Shown: positions 49,551 to 61,500 of the stretch, one piece after another | Layout: every line of letters starts with the position of its first letter | How positions within the stretch are numbered: position 1 is the first letter of the stretch | Assembly: GCA_003117195.1 (NCBI GenBank) | Contig: BDSI01000108.1 | Span: 380,614 to 444,613, forward strand | Source of the DNA: Eudorina sp. 2006-703-Eu-15 | Lineage: Eukaryota; Chlorophyta; Chlorophyceae; Chlamydomonadales; Volvocaceae | Length of the DNA stretch: 64,000 nucleotides | Reading direction: 5' to 3' | Notes under the pieces: model-generated | Seen by the model: the letters and a program-made list of their open reading frames with translations, nothing else | Databases searched by the model: none | Told to the model about the DNA's origin: nothing | Program-made: the position numbers and the translations under genes

Positions 49551-52500
49551 GTATGAGCTGACTCATTGGGTCTTTGCTTGCAGGCGGGCTCATCTAAATG
49601 GGAGGTCCGCCAGGGGTGTGGGTAAGTCTCCAACTCGATGGCGCGTCTGTACCGCGGATGTCCGCAGTTGCCTTCAGGGTATGAGCTGACTCATTGCGTC
49701 TTTGCTTGCAGGCGGGCTCATCTAAATGGGAGGTCCGCCAGGGGTGTGGGTAAGTCTCCGACTCGATGGCGCGTCTGTACCCGCGGATCTCCACAGCTGC
49801 CTTCGGGGTATGAGCTGACTCATTGCGTCTTTGCTTGCAGGCGGGCTCATCTAAATGGGAGGTCCGCCAGGGGTGTGGGTAAGTCTCCGACTCGATGGCG
49901 CGTCTGTACCCGCGGATCTCCACAGCTGCCTTCGGGTATGAGCTGACTCATTGCGTCTTTGCTTGCAGGCGGGCTCATCGGAAGGGGAGGTCCGCCAGGG
50001 GTGTGGGTAAGTCTCCGACTCGATGGCGCGTCTGTACCGCGGATGTCCGCAGCTGCCTTCGGGGTATGAGCTGACTCATTGCGTCTTTGCTTGCAGGCGG
50101 GCTCATCTAAATGGGAGGTCCGCCAGGGGTGTGGGTAAGTCTCCGACTCGATGGCGCGTCTGTACCCGCGGATGTGCGCAGCTGCCTTCGGGGTATGAGC
50201 TGACTCATTGCGTCTTTGCGGCTCATCGAAAGGGGAGGTCCGCCAGGGGTGTGGGTAAGTCTCCGACTCGATGGCGCGTCTGTATCCGCGGATGTCCGCA
50301 GCTGCCTTCAGGGTATGAGCTGACTCATTGCGTCTTTGCTTGCAGGCGGATCATCTAAAGGGAGGTCCGCCAGGGGTGCGGGTAAGTCTCCGACTCGATG
50401 GCGCGTCTGTATCCGCGGATGTCCGCAGCTGCCTTCAGGGTATGAGCTGACTCATTGCGTCTTTGCTTGCAGGCGGGCTCATCGAAAGGGGAGGTCCGCC
50501 AGGGGTGTGGGTAAGTCTCCGACTCGTTGGCGCGTCTGTACCAACGGATGTCCGCAGCTGCCATCAGGGTATGAGCTGACTCATTGCGTCTTTGCTTGCA
50601 GGCGGGCTCATCCGAAGGGGAGGTCCGCCAGGGGTGTGGGTAAGTCTCCGACTCGATGGCGCGTCTGTACCCGCGGATGTCCGCAGCTGCCTTCAGGGTA
50701 TGAGCTGACTCATTGCGTCTTTGCTTGCAGGCGGGCTCATCCGAAGGGGAGGTCCGCCAGGGGTGTGGGTAAGTCTCCAACTCGATGGCGCGTCTGTACC
50801 GCGGATGTCCGCAGTGCCTTCAGGGTATGAGCTGACTCATTGCGTCTTTGCTTGCAGGCGCGATCATCGGAAGGGGAGGTCCGCCAGGGGTGTGAGTAAG
50901 TCTCCAACTCGATGGCGCGTCTGTACCCGCGGATGTCCGCAGCTGCCTTCAGGGTATGAGCTGACTCATTGCGTCTTTGCTTGCAGGCGGGATCATCGAA
51001 GGGGAGGTCGCCAAGGGGTGTGGGTAAGTCTCCGACTCGATGGCGCGTCTGTACCGCGGATGTCCGCAGCTGCCATCAGGGTATGAGCTGACTCATTGCG
51101 TCTTTGCTTGCAGGCGGGCATCATCGAAAGGGGAGTTCCGCCAGGGGTGTGGGTAAGTCTCCGACTCGATGGCGCGTCTGTACCGCGGATGTCCGCAGCT
51201 GCCTTCAGGGTATGAGCTGACTCATTGCGTCTCGCATTGCTTGCAGGCGGGCTCATCGAAAGGGGAGGTCCGCCAGGGGTGTGGGTAAGTCTCCGACTCG
51301 ATGGCGCGTCTGTACCGCGATGTCCGCAGCTGCCTTCAGGGTATGAGCTGACTCATTGCGTCGCGCATTGCTTGCAGGCGGGCTCATCGAAAGGGGAGGT
51401 CCGCCAGGGGTGTGGGTAAGTCTCCGACTCGATGGCGCGTCTGTACCCGCGGATGTCCGCAGCTGCCTTCAGGGTATGAGCTGACTCATTGCGTCTTTGC
51501 TTGCAGGCGGGCTCATCGAAAGGGGAGGTCCGCCAGGGGTGTGGGTAAGTCTCCGACTCGATGGCGCGTCTGTACCCGCGATGTCCGCAGCTGCCTTCAG
51601 GGTATGAGCTGACTCATTGCGTCTTTGCTTGCAGGCGGCTCATCGAAAGGGGAGGTCCGCCAGGGGTGTGGGTAAGTCTCCGACTCGATGGCGCGTCTGT
51701 ACCGCGGATGTCCGCAGCTGCCTTCAGGGTATGAGCTGACTCATTGCGTCTTTGCTTGCAGGCGGGCTCATCGAAAGGGGAGGTCCGCCAGGGGTGTGGG
51801 TAAGTCTCCGACTCGATGGCGCGTCTGTACCCGCGGATGTCCGCAGCTGCCTTCAGGGTATGAGCTGACTCATTGCGTCTTTGCTTGCAGGCGGGCTCAT
51901 CGAAAGGGGAGGTCCGCCAGGGGTGTGGGTAAGTCTCCGACTCGATGGCGCGTCTGTACCGCGGATGTCCGCAGCTGCCTTCAGGGTATGAGCTGACTCA
52001 TTGCGTCTTTGCTTGCAGGCGGGCTCATCGAAAGGGGAGGTCCGCCAGGGGTGTGGGTAAGTCTCCGACTCGATGGCGCGTCTGTACCGCGGATGTCCGC
52101 AGCTGCCTTCAGGGTATGAGCTGACTCATTGCGTCTTTGCTTGCAGGCGGGCTCATCGAAAGGGGAGGTCCGCCAGGGGTGTGGGTAAGTCTCCGACTCG
52201 ATGGCGCGTCTGTACCGCGGATGTCCGCAGCTGCCTTCAGGGTATGAGCTGACTCATTGCGTCTTTGCTTGCAGGCGGGCTCATCGAAAGGGGAGGTCCG
52301 CCAGGGGTGTGGGTAAGTCTCCGACTCGATGGCGCGTCTGTACCCGCGGATGTCCGCAGCTGCCTTCAGGGTATGAGCTGACTCATTGCGTCTTTGCTTG
52401 CAGGCGGGCTCATCGAAGGGGAGGTCCGCCAGGGGTGTGGTAAGTCTCCGACTCGATGGCGCGTCTGTACCGCGGATGTCCGCAGCTGCCTTCAGGGTAT

Positions 52501-55500
52501 GAGCTGACTCATTGCGTCTTTGCTTGCAGGCGGGCTCATCGAAAGGGGAGGTCCGCCAGGGGTGTGGGTAAGTCTCCGACTCGATGGCGCGTCTGTACCC
52601 GCGATGTCCGCAGCTGCCTTCAGGGTATGAGCTGACTCATTGCGTCTTTGCTTGCAGGCGGGCTCATCGAAAGGGGAGGTCCGCCAGGGGTGTGGGTAAG
52701 TCTCCGACTCGATGGCAGCTGGGGTATGAGCTGACTCATTGCGTCTTTGCTTGCAATCGAAAGGGGGTCCGCCAGGGTGTGGGTAAGTCTCCGACTCGAG
52801 CGTCTGTACCGGATGTCCGCAGCTGCCTTCAGTATGAGCTGACTCATTGCGTCTTTGCTTGCAGGCGGCTCATCGAAAGGGGAGGTCCGCCAGGGGTGTG
52901 GGTAAGTCTCCGACTCGATGGCGCGTCTGTACCGCGGATGTCCGCAGCTGCCTTCAGGGTATGAGCTGACTCATTGCGTCTTTGCTTGCAGGCGGGCTCA
53001 TCGAAAGGGGAGGTCCGCCAGGGGTGTGGGTAAGTCTCCGACTCGATGGCGCGTCTGTACCGCGGATGTCCGCAGCTGCCTTCAGGGTATGAGCTGACTC
53101 ATTGCGTCTTTGCTTGCAGGCGGGCTCATCGAAAGGGGAGGTCCGCCAGGGGTGTGGGTAAGTCTCCGACTCGATGGCGCGTCTGTACCCGCGGATGTCC
53201 GCAGCTGCCTTCAGGGTATGAGCTGACTCATTGCGTCTTTGCTTGCAGGCGGGCTCATCGAAGGGGAGGTCCGCCAGGGGTGTGGGTAAGTCTCCGACTC
53301 GATGGCGCGTCTGTACCGCGGATGTCCGCAGCTGCCTTCAGGGTATGAGCTGACTCATTGCGTCTTTGCTTGCAGGCGGGCTCATCGAAAGGGGAGGTCC
53401 GCCAGGGGTGTGGGTAAGTCTCCGACTCGATGGCGCGTCTGTACCGCGGATGTCCGCAGCTGCCTTCAGGGTATGAGCTGACTCATTGCGTCTTTGCTTG
53501 CAGGCGGGCTCATCGAAAGGGGAGGTCCGCCAGGGGTGTGGGTAAGTCTCCGACTCGATGGCGCGTCTGTACCCGCGGATGTCCGCAGCTGCCTTCAGGG
53601 TATGAGCTGACTCATTGCGTCTTTGCTTGCAGGCGGGCTCATCGAAAGGGGAGGTCCGCCAGGGTGTGGGTAAGTCTCCGACTCGATGGCGCGTCTGTAC
53701 CCGCGGATGTCCGCAGCTGCCTTCAGGGTATGAGCTGACTCATTGCGTCTTTGCTTGCAGGCGGGCTCATCGAAAGGGGAGGTCCGCCAGGGGTGTGGGT
53801 AAGTCTCCGACTCGATGGCGCGTCTGTACCGCGGATGTCCGCAGCTGCCTTCAGGGTATGAGCTGACTCATTGCGTCTTTGCTTGCAGGCGGGCTCATCG
53901 AAAGGGGAGGTCCGCCAGGGGTGTGGGTAAGTCTCCGACTCGATGGCGCGTCTGTACCCGCGGATGTCCGCAGCTGCCTTCAGGGTATGAGCTGACTCAT
54001 TGCGTCTTTGCTTGCAGGCGGGCTCATCGAAAGGGGAGGTCCGCCAGGGGTGTGGGTAAGTCTCCGACTCGATGGCGCGTCTGTACCGCGGATGTCCGCA
54101 GCTGCCTTCAGGGTATGAGCTGACTCATTGCGTCTTTGCTTGCAGGCGGGCTCATCGAAAGGGAGGTCCGCCAGGGGTGTGGGTAAGTCTCCGACTCGAT
54201 GGCGCGTCTGTACCGCGGATGTCCGCAGCTGCCTTCAGGGTATGAGCTGACTCATTGCGTCTTTGCTTGCAGGCGGGCTCATCGAAAGGGGAGGTCCGCC
54301 AGGGGTGTGGTAAGTCTCCGACTCGATGGCGCGTCTGTACCCGCGGATGTCCGCAGCTGCCTTCAGGGTATGAGCTGACTCATTGCGTCTTTGCTTGCAG
54401 GCGGGCTCATCGAAAGGGGAGGTCCGCCAGGGGTGTGGGTAAGTCTCCGACTCGATGGCGCGTCTGTACCGCGGATGTCCGCAGCTGCCTTCAGGGTATG
54501 AGCTGACTCATTGCGTCTTTGCTTGCAGGCGGGCTCATCGAAAGGGGAGGTCCGCCAGGGGTGTGGGTAAGTCTCCGACTCGATGGCGCGTCTGTACCGC
54601 GGATGTCGCAGCTGCCTTCAGGGTATGAGCTGACTCATTGCGTCTTTGCTTGCAGGCGGGCTCATCGAAAGGGGAGGTCCGCCAGGGGTGTGGGTAAGTC
54701 TCCGACTCGATGGCGCGTCTGTACCCGCGGATGTCCGCAGCTGCCTTCAGGGTATGAGCTGACTCATTGCGTCTTTGCTTGCAGGCGGGCTCATCGAAAG
54801 GGGAGGTCCGCCAGGGGTGTGGGTAAGTCTCCGACTCGATGGCGCGTCTGTACCCGCGGATGTCCGCAGCTGCCTTCAGGGTATGAGCTGACTCATTGCG
54901 TCTTTGCTTGCAGGCGGGCTCATCGAAAGGGGAGGTCCGCCAGGGGTGTGGGTAAGTCTCCGACTCGATGGCGCGTCTGTACCCGCGGATGTCCGCAGCT
55001 GCCTTCAGGGTATGAGCTGACTCATTGCGTCTTTGCTTGCAGGCGGGCTCATCGAAAGGGGAGGTCCGCCAGGGGTGTGGGTAAGTCTCCGACTCGATGG
55101 CGCGTCTGTACCGCGGATGTCCGCAGCTGCCTTCAGGGTATGAGCTGACTCATTGCGTCTTTGCTTGCAGGCGGGCTCATCGAAAGGGGAGGTCCGCCAG
55201 GGGTGTGGGTAAGTCTCCGACTCGATGGCGCGTCTGTACCGCGGATGTCCGCAGCTGCCTTCAGGGTATGAGCTGACTCATTGCGTCTTTGCTTGCAGGC
55301 GGGCTCATCGAAAGGGGAGGTCCGCCAGGGGTGTGGGTAAGTCTCCGACTCGATGGCGCGTCTGTACCCGCGGATGTCCGCAGCTGCCTTCAGGGTATGA
55401 GCTGACTCATTGCGTCTTTGCTTGCAGGCGGGCTCATCGAAAGGGGAGGTCCGCCAGGGGTGTGGGTAAGTCTCCGACTCGATGGCGCGTCTGTACCCGC

Positions 55501-58500
55501 GGATGTCCGCAGCTGCCTTCAGGGTATGAGCTGACTCATTGCGTCTTTGCTTGCAGGCGGGCTCATCGAAAGGGAGGTCCGCCAGGGGTGTGGGTAAGTC
55601 TCCGACTCGATGGCGCGTCTGTACCCGCGGATGTCCGCAGCTGCCTTCAGGGTATGAGCTGACTCATTGCGTCTTTGCTTGCAGGCGGGCTCATCGAAAG
55701 GGGAGGTCCGCCAGGGGTGTGGGTAAGTCTCCGACTCGATGGCGCGTCTGTACCGCGGATGTCCGCAGCTGCCTTCAGGGTATGAGCTGACTCATTGCGT
55801 CTTTGCTTGCAGGCGGGCTCATCGAAAGGGGAGGTCCGCCAGGGGTGTGGGTAAGTCTCCGACTCGATGGCGCGTCTGTACCCGCGGATGTCCGCAGCTG
55901 CCTTCAGGGTATGAGCTGACTCATTGCGTCTTTGCTTGCAGGCGGGCTCATCGAAAGGGGAGGTCCGCCAGGGGTGTGGGTAAGTCTCCGACTCGATGGC
56001 GCGTCTGTACCGCGGATGTCCGCAGCTGCCTTCAGGGTATGAGCTGACTCATTGCGTCTTTGCTTGCAGGCGGGCTCATCGAAAGGGGAGGTCCGCCAGG
56101 GGTGTGGGTAAGTCTCCGACTCGATGGCGCGTCTGTACCGCGGATGTCCGCAGCTGCCTTCAGGGTATGAGCTGACTCATTGCGTCTTTGCTTGCAGGCG
56201 GGCTCATCGAAGGGGAGGTCCGCCAGGGGTGTGGGTAAGTCTCCGACTCGATGGCGCGTCTGTACCGCGGATGTCCGCAGCTGCCTTCAGGGTATGAGCT
56301 GACTCATTGCGTCTTTGCTTGCAGGCGGGCTCATCGAAAGGGGAGGTCCGCCAGGGGTGTGGGTAAGTCTCCGACTCGATGGCGCGTCTGTACCGCGGAT
56401 GTCCGCAGCTGCCTTCAGGGTATGAGCTGACTCATTGCGTCTTTGCTTGCAGGCGGGCTCATCGAAGGGGAGGTCCGCCAGGGGTGTGGGTAAGTCTCCG
56501 ACTCGATGGCGCGTCTGTACCGCGGATGTCCGCAGCTGCCTTCAGGGTATGAGCTGACTCATTGCGTCTTTGCTTGCAGGCGGGCTCATCGAAAGGGGAG
56601 GTCCGCCAGGGGTGTGGGTAAGTCTCCGACTCGATGGCGCGTCTGTACCCGCGGATGTCCGCAGCTGCCTTCAGGGTATGAGCTGACTCATTGCGTCTTT
56701 GCTTGCAGGCGGGCTCATCGAAAGGGGAGGTCCGCCAGGGGTGTGGGTAAGTCTCCGACTCGATGGCGCGTCTGTACCCGCGGATGTCCGCAGCTGCCTT
56801 CAGGGTATGAGCTGACTCATTGCGTCTTTGCTTGCAGGCGGGCTCATCGAAAGGGGAGGTCCGCCAGGGGTGTGGGTAAGTCTCCGACTCGATGGCGCGT
56901 CTGTACCCGCGGATGTCCGCAGCTGCCTTCAGGGTATGAGCTGACTCATTGCGTCTTTGCTTGCAGGCGGGCTCATCGAAAGGGGAGGTCCGCCAGGGGT
57001 GTGGGTAAGTCTCCGACTCGATGGCGCGTCTGTACCCGCGGATGTCCGCAGCTGCCTTCAGGGTATGAGCTGACTCATTGCGTCTTTGCTTGCAGGCGGG
57101 CTCATCGAAAGGGGAGGTCCGCCAGGGGTGTGGGTAAGTCTCCGACTCGATGGCGCGTCTGTACCCGCGGATGTCCGCAGCTGCCTTCAGGGTATGAGCT
57201 GACTCATTGCGTCTTTGCTTGCAGGCGGGCTCATCGAAAGGGGAGGTCCGCCAGGGGTGTGGGTAAGTCTCCGACTCGATGGCGCGTCTGTACCGCGGAT
57301 GTCCGCAGCTGCCTTCAGGGTATGAGCTGACTCATTGCGTCTTTGCTTGCAGGCGGGCTCATCGAAAGGGGAGGTCCGCCAGGGGTGTGGGTAAGTCTCC
57401 GACTCGATGGCGCGTCTGTACCCGCGGATGTCCGCAGCTGCCTTCAGGGTATGAGCTGACTCATTGCGTCTTTGCTTGCAGGCGGGCTCATCGAAAGGGG
57501 AGGTCCGCCAGGGGTGTGGGTAAGTCTCCGACTCGATGGCGCGTCTGTACCGCGGATGTCCGCAGCTGCCTTCAGGGTATGAGCTGACTCATTGCGTCTT
57601 TGCTTGCAGGCGGGCTCATCGAAAGGGGAGGTCCGCCAGGGGTGTGGGTAAGTCTCCGACTCGATGGCGCGTCTGTACCCGCGGATGTGCGCAGCTGCCT
57701 TCAGGGTATGAGCTGACTCATTGCGTCTTTGCTTGCAGGCGGGCTCATCGAAAGGGAGGTCCGCCAGGGGTGTGGGTAAGTCTCCGACTCGATGGCGCGT
57801 CTGTACCCGCGGATGTCCGCAGCTGTCAGGGTATGAGCTGACTCATTGCGTCTTTGCTTGCAGGCGGGCTCATCGAAAGGGGAGGTCCGCCAGGGGTGTG
57901 GGTAAGTCTCCGACTCGATGGCGCGTCTGTACCCGCGGATGTCCGCAGCTGCCTTCAGGGTATGAGCTGACTCATTGCGTCTTTGCTTGCAGGCGGGCTC
58001 ATCGAAGGGGAGGTCCGCCAGGGGTGTGGGTAAGTCTCCGACTCGATGGCGCGTCTGTACCCGCGGATGTCCGCAGCTGCCTTCAGGGTATGAGCTGACT
58101 CATTGCGTCTTTGCTTGCAGGCGGGCTCATCGAAAGGGAGGTCCGCCAGGGGTGTGGGTAAGTCTCCGACTCGATGGCGCGTCTGTACCGCGGATGTCCG
58201 CAGCTGCCTTCAGGGTATGAGCTGACTCATTGCGTCTTTGCTTGCAGGCGGGCTCATCGAAGGGGAGGTCCGCCAGGGGTGTGGTAAGTCTCCGACTCGA
58301 TGGCGCGTCTGTACCGCGGATGTCCGCAGCTGCCTTCAGGGTATGAGCTGACTCATTGCGTCTTTGCTTGCAGGCGGGCTCATCGAAAGGGGAGGTCCGC
58401 CAGGGGTGTGGGTAAGTCTCCGACTCGATGGCGCGTCTGTACCCGCGGATGTCCGCAGCTGCCTTCAGGGTATGAGCTGACTCATTGCGTCTTTGCTTGC

Positions 58501-61500
58501 AGGCGGGCTCATCGAAAGGGGAGGTCCGCCAGGGTGTGGGTAAGTCTCCGACTCGATGGCGCGTCTGTACCCGCGGATGTCCGCAGCTGCCTTCAGGGTA
58601 TGAGCTGACTCATTGCGTCTTTGCTTGCAGGCGGGCTCATCGAAAGGGGAGGTCCGCCAGGGGTGTGGGTAAGTCTCCGACTCGATGGCGCGTCTGTACC
58701 CGCGGATGTCCGCAGCTGCCTTCAGGGTATGAGCTGACTCATTGCGTCTTTGCTTGCAGGCGGGCTCATCGAAAGGGGAGGTCCGCCAGGGGTGTGGGTA
58801 AGTCTCCGACTCGATGGCGCGTCTGTACCCGCGGATGTCGCAGCTGCCTTCAGGGTATGAGCTGACTCATTGCGTCTTTGCTTGCAGGCGGGCTCATCGA
58901 AAGGGGAGGTCCGCCAGGGGTGTGGGTAAGTCTCCGACTCGATGGCGCGTCTGTACCCGGATGTCCGCAGCTGCCTTCAGGGTATGAGCTGACTCATTGC
59001 GTCTTTGCTTGCAGGCGGGCTCATCGAAGGGGAGGTCCGCCAGGGGTGTGGGTAAGTCTCCGACTCGATGGCGCGTCTGTACCCGCGGATGTCGCAGCTG
59101 CCTTCAGGGTATGAGCTGACTCATTGCGTCTTTGCTTGCAGGCGGGCTCATCGAAGGGGAGGTCCGCCAGGGGTGTGGGTAAGTCTCCGACTCGATGGCG
59201 CGTCTGTACCGCGGATGTCCGCAGCTGCCTTCAGGGTATGAGCTGACTCATTGCGTCTTTGCTTGCAGGCGGGCTCATCGAAGGGGAGGTCCGCCAGGGG
59301 TGTGGGTAAGTCTCCGACTCGATCTGTAGCTGGCTGACTGACTCATTGCGTCTTTGCTTGCAGGCGGGCTCATCGAAGGGGAGGTCCGCCAGGGGTGTGG
59401 GTAAGTCTCCGACTCGATGGCGCGTCTGTACCCGCGGATGTCCGCAGCTGCCTTCAGGGTATGAGCTGACTCATTGCGTCTTTGCTTGCAGGCGGGCTCA
59501 TCGAAAGGGGAGGTCCGCCAGGGGTGTGGGTAAGTCTCCGACTCGATGGCGCGTCTGTACCCGCGGATGTCCGCAGCTGCCTTCAGGGTATGAGCTGACT
59601 CATTGCGTCTTTGCTTGCAGGCGGGCTCATCGAAAGGGGAGGTCCGCCAGGGGTGTGGGTAAGTCTCCGACTCGATGGCGCGTCTGTACCCGCGGATGTC
59701 CGCAGCTGCCTTCAGGGTATGAGCTGACTCATTGCGTCTTTGCTTGCAGGCGGGCTCATCGAAGGGGAGGTCCGCCAGGGGTGTGGGTAAGTCTCCGACT
59801 CGATGGCGCGTCTGTACCCGCGGATGTCCGCAGCTGCCTTCAGGGTATGAGCTGACTCATTGCGTCTTTGCTTGCAGGCGGGCTCATCGAAGGGGAGGTC
59901 CGCCAGGGGTGTGGGTAAGTCTCCGACTCGATGGCGCGTCTGTACCCGCGATGTCCGCAGCTGCCTTCAGGGTATGAGCTGACTCATTGCGTCTTTGCTT
60001 GCAGGCGGGCTCATCGAAAGGGGAGGTCCGCCAGGGGTGTGGGTAAGTCTCCAACTCGATGGCGCGTCTGTACCCGCGGATGTCCGCAGCTGCCTTCAGG
60101 GTATGAGCTGACTCATTGCGTCTTTGCTTGCAGGCGGCTCATCGAAAGGGGAGGTCCGCCAGGGGTGTGGGTAAGTCTCCGACTCGATGGCGCGTCTGTA
60201 CCGCGGATGTGCGCAGCTGCCTTCAGGGTATGAGCTGACTCATTGCGTCTTTGCTTGCAGGCGGGCTCATCGAAGGGGAGGTCCGCCAGGGGTGTGGGTA
60301 AGTCTCCGACTCGATGGCGCGTCTGTACCCGCGATGTCCGCAGCTGCCTTCAGGGTATGAGCTGACTCATTGCGTCTTTGCTTGCAGGCGGGCTCATCGA
60401 AAGGGGAGGTCCGCCAGGGGTGTGGGTAAGTCTCCGACTCGATGGCGCGTCTGTACCCGCGGATGTCCGCAGCTGCCTTCAGGGTATGAGCTGACTCATT
60501 GCGTCTTTGCTTGCAGGCGGGCTCATCGAAAGGGGAGGTCCGCCAGGGGTGTGGGTAAGTCTCCGACTCGATGGCGCGTCTGTACCGCGGATGTCCGCAG
60601 CTGCCTCAGGGTATGAGCTGACTCATTGCGTCTTTGCTTGCAGGCGGGCTCATCGAAGGGGAGGTCCGCCAGGGGTGTGGTAAGTCTCCGACTCGATGGC
60701 GCGTCTGTACCGCGCGGATGTCCACAGCTGCCTTCGGGGTATGGCTGACTCATTGCGTCTTTGCTTGCAGGCGGGCTCATCGAAAGGGGAGGTCCGCCAG
60801 GGGTGTGGGTAAGTCTCCGACTCGATGGCGCGTCTGTACCCGCGGATGTGCGCAGCTGCCTTCAGGGTATGAGCTGACTCATTGCGTCTTTGCTTGTCAT
60901 CGAAAGGGGAGGTCCGCCAGGGGTGTGGGTAAGTCAACGTCTGTAATGTGCGCAGCTGCCTTCAGGGTATGAGCTGACTCATTGCGTCTTTGCTTGCAGG
61001 CGGGCTCATCGAAAGGGAGGTCCGCCAGGGGTGTGGGTAAGTCTCCGACTCGATGGCGCGTCTGTATGTGCGCAGCTGCCTTCAGGGTATGAGCTGACTC
61101 ATTGCGTCTTTGCTTGCAGGCGGGCTCATCGAAAGGGGAGGTCCGCCAGGGGTGTGGGTAAGTCTCCGACTCGATGGCGCGTCTGTACCCGCGGATGTCC
61201 GCAGCTGCCTTCAGGGTATGAGCTGACTCATTGCGTCTTTGCTTGCAGGCGGGCTCATCGAAAGGGGAGGTCCGCCAGGGGTGTGGGTAAGTCTCCGACT
61301 CGATGGCGCGTCTGTACCCGCGGATGTCGCAGCTGCCTTCAGGGTATGAGCTGACTCATTGCGTCTTTGCTTGCAGGCGGGCTCATCGAAAGGGAGGTCC
61401 GCCAGGGGTGTGGGTAAGTCTCCGACTCGATGGCGCGTCTGTACCCGCGGATGTCGCAGCTGCCTTCAGGGTATGAGCTGACTCATTGCGTCTTGCTTGC